In this document: piece by piece, positions 16,372-24,400 of the stretch
Layout of the letters: each line of letters opens with the position of its first letter
Position numbering within the stretch: the first letter of the stretch is position 1
Assembly: GCF_026625885.1 (NCBI RefSeq)
Contig: NZ_CP113068.1
Span: 4,216,001 to 4,280,000 of the forward strand
Length of the DNA stretch: 64,000 bases
Direction of reading: 5' to 3'
Origin: Roseateles sp. SL47
GTDB lineage: Bacteria > Pseudomonadota > Gammaproteobacteria > Burkholderiales > Burkholderiaceae_C
Translations under genes and position numbers: made by a program
The notes under the pieces: model-generated
What the model saw: the letters and a program-made list of their open reading frames with translations, nothing else
The model's database searches: none
Told to the model about the DNA's origin: nothing

Positions 16372-17354
16372 CGGACGTGACCGACACCTGGACCCTGGCC
16401 GCCGTGGGCCTGCTGGTGGCCCTGCTGCGCACCACCACGCCTGTTCTTCTGGCAGCGCTCGGCGCGCTCGTCTCGGACCTGGCGGGCTGCGTCAACGTGG
16501 CCCTGGAAGGGCTGATGCTGGTGGCCGCCTTCTTCGGCGTGATGGGCGCCATCCAGGCGGGGCACCTGTGGCCCGGGCTGCCGGTCTGGGGCCAGGCGCT
16601 GATCGGCGGTTGTGCGGGCCTGCTGGCGGCGATGGCGCTGTCGCTGCTGCTGGCCATCTTCCACCTCGAATTCGGGGCCGACCTGATCGTGGCCGGCATT
16701 GCCCTGAACCTGCTGGCCGTCGGCCTGACCGTCTTCCTGATGGCCAGCTGGGTGGGCGACAAGGGCTCCACGGCCAGCCTCGTCAGCCCCGCCCTGCCCC
16801 GGCTGCAGGTGCCCGGCCTGGGCGGCTGGCCCGCGCTGAACCTGCTGCTCAATGGCGAGGGCGGCCACGGCCACCCGCTGCCCCTGCCGCTGGCCCTGTT
16901 GGCCGTGCCCGGCGTGGGGCTGCTGTTGTACCGCACGCCCTGGGGCCGGTGGCTGCGCGCCACCGGGGAGAACCCCGCGGCCGCGCTGGGCGCCGGCATT
17001 CCGGTCAAGCGCATGCAATACCTGGCGCTGCTCACCAGCGGCGCCCTGGCGGGGCTGGGCGGCCTCTACCTCAGCATGGGGTACGTCACGCTCTTCCAGG
17101 CGGACATGAGCGCGGGCCGGGGATTCCTGGCGCTGGCGGCCGTCTTCCTGGGGGCCCGCGCGCTCTGGGGCACCGCCGCCGCGTCGCTGCTGTTCGGCGG
17201 CAGCGCGGTGCTGGTCACGCAGCTGGGCGTACTGGCGTGGCCGCCCCAGGTGCCGCAGATGCTGCCTCCGCTCATGACCTTGATCGCGATGCTGATCGCT
17301 GGCCACCGCACGCGGAATCGGGCACTCAAGACACGGGCGGCACGCGCGGACTGA
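16368..17354 (+). CDS. ABC transporter permease 2 (YufQ type)
   Basis: This is a 328-residue inner-membrane permease. The start ATG at 16368 overlaps the TGA of permease 1 (ATGA); longer readings in this frame are antecedent noise. It has about eight hydrophobic helices. CVNVALEGLMLVAAF and HLEFGADLIVAGIALNLLA are the family's conserved helices, and RATGENPAAALGAGIPVKRM forms the coupling loop. With permease 1 it makes the heterodimeric channel of the nucleoside importer. A 74-base gap follows before the ADP-ribosylglycohydrolase-like gene, so the catabolic genes are probably on the same transcript. Confidence 0.9.
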   Translation: MTDVTDTWTLAAVGLLVALLRTTTPVLLAALGALVSDLAGCVNVALEGLMLVAAFFGVMGAIQAGHLWPGLPVWGQALIGGCAGLLAAMALSLLLAIFHLEFGADLIVAGIALNLLAVGLTVFLMASWVGDKGSTASLVSPALPRLQVPGLGGWPALNLLLNGEGGHGHPLPLPLALLAVPGVGLLLYRTPWGRWLRATGENPAAALGAGIPVKRMQYLALLTSGALAGLGGLYLSMGYVTLFQADMSAGRGFLALAAVFLGARALWGTAAASLLFGGSAVLVTQLGVLAWPPQVPQMLPPLMTLIAMLIAGHRTRNRALKTRAARAD

Positions 17355-17428
17355 TCCGTTCAGCAGCCCCCAACACAGACAAGACACACAAAACACCCGC
17401 TCAGGGAATCAGAAAGACCCCGTTCACA

Positions 17429-18523
17429 ATGAATCAGGAACAACTGCGCGACCGTATCCAGGCCTCTTTGACGCTGGCCGGCATGGGCGACGCGCTCGGC
17501 GCGCCGACCGAGCAATGGAGCATCGACGAAATCGCCGCCACCTTCGGCGGCCTGGTCACGCGCTTCGAGACCCCCACCCCCGACACCTTCGCTGGCGTCA
17601 ATGGCGGCCTGCGCGCCGAAGTCACGGACGATGCCAGCCAGATGTATTACCTCGCCCGCGCCCTGGTGTCGGCGGACGGCCGCCTGGACCAGGCGGGCTG
17701 GGTGGCCTGCCTGCTCGACTGGGTCCGTACCAGTCCCAAGGCCGGTTTCATGGGCCCCAGCACCGCCGGCATCGTCAAGGCGCTGCAGGAGGGCACGGAC
17801 CTGGCCACGGTGGGGGTGATCGGCCAGTCCCGCCGCAAGCTCACCGGCATGGGCACCACCAACGGCTCCGCCATGCGGGTGGCGCCGGTGGGGCTGATCC
17901 ACCCGGGCGACCTGACGGCCACCTGCGAACAGGCCTTCATCACCTGCCTGCCCTCGCACGACACGGAAGTGGCCATCTCCGCGGCCTGCTCCATCGCCAG
18001 CGCGGTGTCGCGAGCGCTGGTGAGCCCGGACGTGCCCGGCGCGCTGGACGACGTGCTCTCCGCCGCGGTGGAAGGTGCTCGCCGCGGCGAGGCGCTGGCC
18101 CGGGAACGCGCGCGTGTGGTGGCGGGCCCCCGCTACCTGGTCCGCCTGGAAGCCGCTCTCTCCATCGCGATGGAGGCCAGCGACGACCTCACCTTCATGC
18201 GCGAGATGGAGGCCCTGATCGGCAACTCCGTGCTGGCGGCGGAATCGGTGCCGGTGGCCGTGGGCATCGTGGCCTACACCCGGGCCGACCCCTTGCGCAC
18301 CATCGCCATCGGTGCCTCCATCGGCAACGACACCGACTCCATCGCCACCATGGCCGGCGCCATTGTCGGCGCCTGGCGAGGCATGGATGCGGTGCCCGGC
18401 GTACTGCGCGCCGAGTTCGAGGCCGCCAACCGGGCGGACTTCAATCTTCCCGCGCTGGCCGCCGGCCTGAGCACCCTGGCCTGGCGTCATCTGCAGGAGC
18501 AAAGGGAGCGCCGCCATGCCTGA
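17429..18523 (+). CDS. ADP-ribosylglycohydrolase (ARH) family protein
   Basis: This is a 364-residue enzyme of the dinuclear-magnesium ARH fold. All metal-binding motifs are present: GMGDALGAPTE near residue 17, EVTDDASQM near residue 65 (the TDD motif), and ASIGNDTDSIATMAG near residue 300. The family cleaves N- or O-glycosidic bonds of ribose in ADP-ribosyl groups or related nucleosides. Placed after a nucleoside transporter and overlapping a PfkB sugar kinase gene by 8 bases, it probably releases ribose from an imported nucleoside or ADP-ribose-like compound. A classical nucleoside hydrolase is absent, which supports this substitution. Confidence 0.85.
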   Translation: MNQEQLRDRIQASLTLAGMGDALGAPTEQWSIDEIAATFGGLVTRFETPTPDTFAGVNGGLRAEVTDDASQMYYLARALVSADGRLDQAGWVACLLDWVRTSPKAGFMGPSTAGIVKALQEGTDLATVGVIGQSRRKLTGMGTTNGSAMRVAPVGLIHPGDLTATCEQAFITCLPSHDTEVAISAACSIASAVSRALVSPDVPGALDDVLSAAVEGARRGEALARERARVVAGPRYLVRLEAALSIAMEASDDLTFMREMEALIGNSVLAAESVPVAVGIVAYTRADPLRTIAIGASIGNDTDSIATMAGAIVGAWRGMDAVPGVLRAEFEAANRADFNLPALAAGLSTLAWRHLQEQRERRHA

Positions 18524-19448
18524 TATCCGCCGCTGGGACCTGCTCGCCTACGGCGACCCCTGTATGGACCTGACGCTGGACCTGGAGGGCCTGCCCGAAC
18601 CCGGGGGCAAGGTGCTGGCCCGGCCGGCCCTGCAGTCGGCCGGCGGCACCACCGCCAATGCGGCCTGCGCCGTCTCCCGGCTGGGGGGACGCGCGGCCAT
18701 CTTCGGCCGGGTGGGCGCCGATGCCTTTGGCGAGGCCTTGCGAGGCTCGATGCGGGAGGATGGCGTCGACATCGAGCACCTGCAGACCGTCAACGGCCAG
18801 TCCTCCGGCGTAGCCATCTCGCTGCTGCCACCGGGCGGTGATCGTGCCCTGGTGGTCGCGCCGATGGCACCGCCGCCGCCGCCCTTCCTCACCCAGCGCC
18901 TGCATGACGCCATGCTGCAGTCACGGGTGATCTATGTGATGCCCTATGACCAGCGCGAGCTGGAGCGCATCTGTCACCTGGCGCGGCGCACGGGCACCCG
19001 CATCGCCATCGACCTGGAGCCTTCCGTGGCCAGCGACCGCCAGGCCATGGAGCAACGCATGGCGCTGGCGGACCTCGTGTTCTTCAATGAAGCCGGGTTC
19101 CGGGCGGGTACGGGCGAGGCGCCTTCGGTCGAAGCGCTGGCATCGCTGAAAGCCCATCTGGACCCCGGCCCCGCCTGCATCGTGGTCACGATGGGCGCCG
19201 CGGGGGCCATGGCCGTGGACCAGCATGGCGTGATCCAACAGTCGGCCTTTGCGACCCAGGTGCGGGACACCACGGGGGCCGGGGATGCCTTCAACGCCGC
19301 TTTCGTGCTGGCCTATCTGGAGGGCAACTCACTGCCAGCGTGTCTGCGTTTCGCGTGCGCGGTCAGCAGTTTTGTGGTGGCCAAGCTCGGTGCGCGCGCC
19401 GGGTTGCCCTCGCGCGCGGCGGTGAATGCCTTGCTGCTGAACGACTGA
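18516..19448 (+). CDS. PfkB family carbohydrate kinase (ribokinase-like)
   Basis: This is a 310-residue ATP-dependent sugar or nucleoside kinase. The N-terminal GGTTANAACAVSRLGG motif contacts the substrate. The C-terminal signature DTTGAGDAFNAAF (about residue 250) supplies the catalytic Asp and anion hole. ATG 18516 overlaps the end of the ARH-like gene. It is the last gene of the rightward unit, so it most likely phosphorylates the ribose freed by that enzyme, or phosphorylates a nucleoside directly. Bases 19449-19538 after it hold no gene and separate this locus from the convergent effector gene. Confidence 0.88.
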   Translation: MPDIRRWDLLAYGDPCMDLTLDLEGLPEPGGKVLARPALQSAGGTTANAACAVSRLGGRAAIFGRVGADAFGEALRGSMREDGVDIEHLQTVNGQSSGVAISLLPPGGDRALVVAPMAPPPPPFLTQRLHDAMLQSRVIYVMPYDQRELERICHLARRTGTRIAIDLEPSVASDRQAMEQRMALADLVFFNEAGFRAGTGEAPSVEALASLKAHLDPGPACIVVTMGAAGAMAVDQHGVIQQSAFATQVRDTTGAGDAFNAAFVLAYLEGNSLPACLRFACAVSSFVVAKLGARAGLPSRAAVNALLLND

Positions 19449-19538
19449 ACACAACAGCAGCGACGCTCGTCGCCCGCATGTCGCGGTACTCGCCTTCCGG
19501 CACAGACATCGTGCATCCAAGGGGCGACGGGGGGCGGC

Positions 19539-21158
19539 TCAGGCCACGTGCTCGGCGCAGTACTGAACCGTCCGGTCAATGGCTCGTTCGAAACGCGCGG
19601 CCAGATCCTGCCGCGCCCTTTCATCCTCGGCCAGATCCAGGATGGCCTCGTAACCCCCACGAAATGCACCATCCGGACCAGGCTCCGTACTGCCCGGTTC
19701 ATGCATGGGGCGCAAGGCATGCGCAGTGGCGACCACCTCTTCCGTGGAATGCCCACCGTCGAAGACCAAATTCATGAGCATGCCGAGGTACACGTTGTTC
19801 ATTGACAGAGAGCTACCCGTGTCCGCGAGGTGCTGTGCGAAAAAGGACACCATGCCCGTCTGCCCGGAGAGTCCATTCACCACGGGCTGTCCGCGGGACA
19901 ACGCGTCCTGCTCAAACAGGCTCAGCGCGTCCGCCTTCGGCAGGCGGTAATGCGTCCAGTCTTTTCCGGATGCTGGATTCTCGATGGACGAGACCTTGGG
20001 GTGATAGTGCAACCAGATACCGGGTGTCTGCGCGGTCAAGTCCAGCGGGCTCTCGCCTGCCGGTTTCTGCGTCGAGACGAAGTCCGAGTAGTAATCCAGG
20101 CAACGCCGGTACCAGTCGGGCCGCTCCATGTTGCGGTTCTCGGAGACGTCATTGATGGCGTGGACAAAGCGCTGCGCCATATACAGCACCTTCACGGCTT
20201 CCAGGCCGCTGGAGGTGTCCGCGACGCAGGCCGCGAAGGTCTCCATCGAGGGGGCCCTGGCGAATGCCTTCAGCGATTCCGAATGAGTGAACCAGGGTCG
20301 GTCGCCCGAAGCCAGCTTTTCAACAAGTTCCTGCATCAGCGCATTGCGAGCGGCAATGGGCAACTTCAAGACGGTGTCGTACATGCCCTTTCCCAAGGCA
20401 GCCGCGGCATCAAGCACGCCCGGCGGAGGATGCTGGATCAGGTCTTCAACGAGGAAGTTCTCGAATGTCCGGCCGTAGAGGTTGTCCGCCTGCTGAGCCG
20501 CCGAGACCTCCTTGTCGGCTTCCTTGGCGAGTTTGTTGAATTGGTCCTGCAACAAAGGATCATCAATCAGCCGCTGTGCGCATCGCTTCAGGAAAACGGC
20601 CACTGCATCCCGGCTGAATCCTGAGGAGAGGAACAACGCCTTGCCTTCCTGGAGCAAGGCCGCGTTGTCATCATTGTGGTAGAGGCTGAGCAGGTGCATG
20701 GCACGCACCAGGAGATCCCGTTCCGCACGGGGCGCCTCCGAGCTGGTACGGGCCTTTGTCCGACTCAGCGGCGGGATGACCGCCGCTTCAAGGCTCTCGA
20801 TGAGGGGGGTGGGGACAGGACGATTCGGACGCGTGTTGAACCCGAGGATCCGACCCAGGCCATCGAACTGGACAGGTCCGGCTTCCGGTCGGGATTCCGG
20901 CACCAGCGGACTGGCCACCCGGGGGTCAATGGTGGCACCGAGCAATCGGTCCATACGCGCCAGCGCCGCCTCGTCACCCGGTCGGATCACGGGCTGTCTG
21001 GGTCTGAGGTCTTCACTGTCTTCCCGCGCACCAGCACGCCTCGGCTGCAACGGCGCGGAAGGAAGCGTCCTGGCCGTGCCTGCAGGCACCCCGGGAGGAC
21101 CACTGTCCGCAGCCCCTGTGGGGGCCGGGAAAAAACCAAGCAGATTGCGGATGTTCAT
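19539..21158 (-). CDS. Candidate type III effector, unrecognised family (539 aa)
   Basis: I do not recognise this 539-residue protein. It has no signal peptide. The first 100 residues are rich in Pro, Ser, Arg and Ala, as in type III secretion signals. The C-terminal half is globular, with WLHYHPKVSSIENPASGKDW, VVNGLSGQTGMVSFFAQHL and LMNLVFDGGHSTEEVVATAH. The GxSGQTG and GGHSxxEVV motifs resemble conserved blocks of some plant-pathogen effectors, but I cannot name one with confidence. An exact hrpII box (21220-21243) lies 62 bases upstream of the start in the correct orientation, which is the main reason to call it an effector. No clear -10 element follows that box. Confidence 0.6.
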   Translation of the reverse strand: MNIRNLLGFFPAPTGAADSGPPGVPAGTARTLPSAPLQPRRAGAREDSEDLRPRQPVIRPGDEAALARMDRLLGATIDPRVASPLVPESRPEAGPVQFDGLGRILGFNTRPNRPVPTPLIESLEAAVIPPLSRTKARTSSEAPRAERDLLVRAMHLLSLYHNDDNAALLQEGKALFLSSGFSRDAVAVFLKRCAQRLIDDPLLQDQFNKLAKEADKEVSAAQQADNLYGRTFENFLVEDLIQHPPPGVLDAAAALGKGMYDTVLKLPIAARNALMQELVEKLASGDRPWFTHSESLKAFARAPSMETFAACVADTSSGLEAVKVLYMAQRFVHAINDVSENRNMERPDWYRRCLDYYSDFVSTQKPAGESPLDLTAQTPGIWLHYHPKVSSIENPASGKDWTHYRLPKADALSLFEQDALSRGQPVVNGLSGQTGMVSFFAQHLADTGSSLSMNNVYLGMLMNLVFDGGHSTEEVVATAHALRPMHEPGSTEPGPDGAFRGGYEAILDLAEDERARQDLAARFERAIDRTVQYCAEHVA

Positions 21159-21219
21159 GGCAGTCGCGGATGAATCCGATCATTGCAGACCACCAGGGAC
21201 TGTATTCACCGACGCCACG

Positions 21220-21243
21220 CGAAGCGGCGTTCGCGTCCGCGAA
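21220..21243 (-). promoter_or_regulatory. hrpII/PIP box upstream of effector 19539-21158
   Basis: On the minus strand the sequence reads TTCG-N16-TTCG exactly. This is the recognition pattern of HrpB (Ralstonia) and HrpX (Xanthomonas) for type III secretion genes. It points at the gene starting at 21158. No TANNNT or YANNNT sits 30-32 bases further on, so the promoter is incomplete by that rule. Confidence 0.65.
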
Positions 21244-21332
21244 TTTCGATTCTTCGCGAAGGGGACATGGGATCGGGCGGTCAATCGCCAATCGCACCAT
21301 CCATGAGCAGGGGTTTGACCCATGGCGGCGCC

Positions 21333-21393
21333 TTCGCTTTTGCGAGCGGCATTGCGTATCGCCCCCTGGAGACGGGACGCGGGGCCTTAGCCT
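21333..21393 (+). promoter_or_regulatory. Imperfect hrpII box with -10 upstream of the 1607-aa gene
   Basis: TTCG at 21333-21336, 16 bases, then TGCG (one mismatch to TTCG) at 21353-21356. After exactly 31 bases comes TAGCCT at 21388-21393, a TANNNT -10 element. The start codon of the downstream gene is at 21442. The spacing equals that of the exact avrE promoter in this window. Confidence 0.5.
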
Positions 21394-21441
21394 TGCGCCA
21401 AGCTCGCGAGTCGTCGCGCGCTTCAATGGAGCCTCCCCGCC

Positions 21442-24400
21442 ATGGTTACGCTGACTCCCATCGATCCCGCCACGTCCGCCCCCGTCGAGATCGAACCGTC
21501 CTCCCCGCAGAACTCGCCCAGGCGCACCGGATCCCCGCCGCCTGGGCCGGTCACGATCCCCAGCGGGGTGGCGGGTGAAGTACTCGGCAGTGGCACGCGT
21601 GTCTCCACGCAACCGCAGTCCCCGCGCCGGTCCGAAGCCTCGGCGCTCTCGCAGTTGACGACAGCCCCCTCCCCCACGGAGGTGCCGGGCGGTTCCAGCA
21701 TTCGCCCCACCACGACGATTGGCCATGTGGACACCCTGGAGCGCCTGTTCGGCGTCCCCCCCACCCGCGCCACCCAGGGGGCGGACCAATTGAACCGGCT
21801 GAAAGAGAGTTATGGCGGCACCACGGCGGACATGCGCCGGTTCACCAGCCGTTTCCAAGCGGACCTGGTGCCTTCGGCCTCTGCCGGCGTACCGCTGCAA
21901 AGCCTCAACGACCACACCCATGTGCTGCGCCTGGTGGGCCATGGCCCCCGTGGCTTGACCGTGGCGGAACGGCTGCCCGTCATCAGCCAGACCCTGCCGG
22001 GGGACACCGGGCCGCGCTACTTCGTGAAGGGCTATGGCGACCGGCTCATCAAGCTGTCCGACCTGGAAACACTGGGAGCCGAAGGTCTGCTGGTGGCTCG
22101 CCCGCCACGGCCCGGCGCGGAGCCCGACCTGGAAGCGGGCGGAGAAGACAGCCGCGCGCACGACCGCCCGGCCACGCCCCCAATGCGTGGAGACATGGAG
22201 ACGCCGCTGCGTTCCCGCCTCAAGACGCTATCCACGCAATCCGAGCTCTTCGCCCGCCGCTCGCGCAGCGAATCCGACGACCCCTTGATGCTGACTCCGC
22301 TGAACCCCAGCCCGATGCCTAAGGAGTCGCAGTGGTGGTCCAGCCCGGAAACGGCCACCCTGCCGGGCTTCGGCCCCACGCTGGCCAACGGCCTGACTGC
22401 ACTGACCCCGCACGTCTACGGCCCCGAGCGGCTGTTCCTCATCACCGCGCTCGAAGGCTATGAGGAATACGACGGCCACATCACGCTGCCCCGGGAGCGA
22501 CCTCCCGCGCTGCGGGCCCAGACCGCGGGGACCGAGGAGCATCCGCCCTCGGCGGTGAATGTCGGCGGCCCGGTGCTGGCCAAGGTGCGCGGCATCAACC
22601 AATGGGAGGTGGTCGGCCCCGTCGACGTCTCCGGGGTGAAATCCGCCAAGGGCGTGCGGGCCTTCGAAGCCCTGGTGGACGCCTTGCGCCGGCATCTGGA
22701 TCCCAGCCAGGCGCCAGCCACGCCAGAGTCCTCCGTGGGCCGCCAGCCCCTCAGGCCCGTGGTCATCCGCTTCATCACGGACGACCAGGCCGTTCATGAA
22801 CTCACGCTGAGCAACACCGGCGTGCGCATGCAACTGGTCAACCCCACCCCCAGCCGCGGCTATGGGGACAGCGCCGGCATGATGCAGGCCGGCCACGGCG
22901 TGGAGGCGGACATCGACGTCTACTCCTACGAGGGCCAGTACAACGGCGCCCATGCCACCCGGTCCGGTACCGCCGAACCGGCGCTGGTGATGTCCACCGG
23001 CGAGACCCTGCCGGCGGGCCCCCTGATCCGGCATGCCTCCTCGCTGCCGGACCAGGTCACCCGCGCCGCCCGCACCGCGCTGCGCCTCATGACGTCCCAG
23101 CCCACCCTGGGCCTCAGCGGCGAGCGCACGCTGGACTGGATGGCCAACACCGGTATCAAGGTGGCGGCCAAGGTGGGGGTGGTCTACGGCTTCAACATGC
23201 TGGGCCGCATGGCGGCCAACAGCATCGGCGTGGCCGGGCTGGGCAGCCAGGGTTCCAGCGTCGGTTTCGACGGCCTGGCCAAGGCCGTGGCCTGCATGGT
23301 GACCTCGCAGGAGGCCACCACCTACGCGATGAAGCAGTTCGGCCGCATGATGCCGGCCCATTTCGGGTCGCCCGAGGGCCGGCTTGGCCGCTTCGCCCTC
23401 AAGGCCGTGCTGCCCAGCGGGGAGGAAATGGTGCGCCTTTGCCTGAACATGGAGCTGCAACGGGCCTTCGGGCTGAACCGCGGCAATGCGCCGGACGTGA
23501 TCTCGCTCGCCTCGGCCTCCATCGCCAAGGGCGGCATCGAGTGGCTGCGCTCGCGGGCCGGCAACCCGGTCCATCACGCCGCCGCCCACACGGCGCTGAC
23601 GCTGCTCTACAACACCATCTACAACGTGGCCCGGGGGGTCTCCAATGCCTTCGCCATGCCGGGTGGCGACGGCCATCCCTCCGGCCGCCTGGTGGGTGCC
23701 ACGCTGACGGCACGGGTCATCGGGCGGCTGGACACGATGTATGAACCGATGCTGACCACCCTGCTCAACAACGCCGGTGTGGTGGGCGAAAACGCCAGCG
23801 CCTTCGATCACCAGATGAGCCACGAGACCCAGTGGGAGAGCCGTGTCTCGATGCTGGACCGCGCCATCACCGAGCTCTCCAATGCCACCACCCGGCTCAC
23901 CGGCCAGAAGCTGGAAGAGAACCGTACCGCGATGATGATGTTGCTGGCCGTGCGTGAAGGCATGGAAGGCGTGCGCCAATACCTGAGCCGCTTCCCGCTG
24001 GAACGGGACGCCGGCCGGTTCAGCGAGATCGGTTCGGAGTTGGCGGCGGTGCATGAGTCCATCCGCCACTCCTCGCAGCCCATGGATCCCGAGCGTGAAC
24101 TCGAGATGGATGACAGGCTGCAGGAGAAGCTGGAATCGCTGATCGAGGCTGCCGGTGCGCCCGCGGGCCATCCGCCAACATCAACGCAGACGCAGGCCCT
24201 GCGCTACGACGTCAGCCTGCTCGATCCCAAGGACCGCGCCACCTTCGAGCGCCAGAGCCAGGCCGCCCGCGCCCTGTGGGCGAACCGGGATGAATCGCCG
24301 CAGACCAGCCGTTTCCAGGAGGTGAACCTGGACTACGGCAACCGCAGCCGGCCGGCGCACGCCCGTCCGCATGTGCTGTTCGACACCGCCAACGTACCCC

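Noticed and set aside
15645-17428. Long plus-strand frames running through permease 1 into permease 2 and the ARH-like gene as single proteins
   Set aside because: The upstream parts are out-of-frame readings of the permease genes. True starts are set by the ATGA overlap at 16368 and by ATG 17429.
21230-21253. Second hrpII-like pair TTCG-N16-TTCT on the plus strand upstream of the 1607-residue gene
   Set aside because: One mismatch and no TANNNT or YANNNT at 30-32 bases. The pair at 21333-21356 has a better -10.
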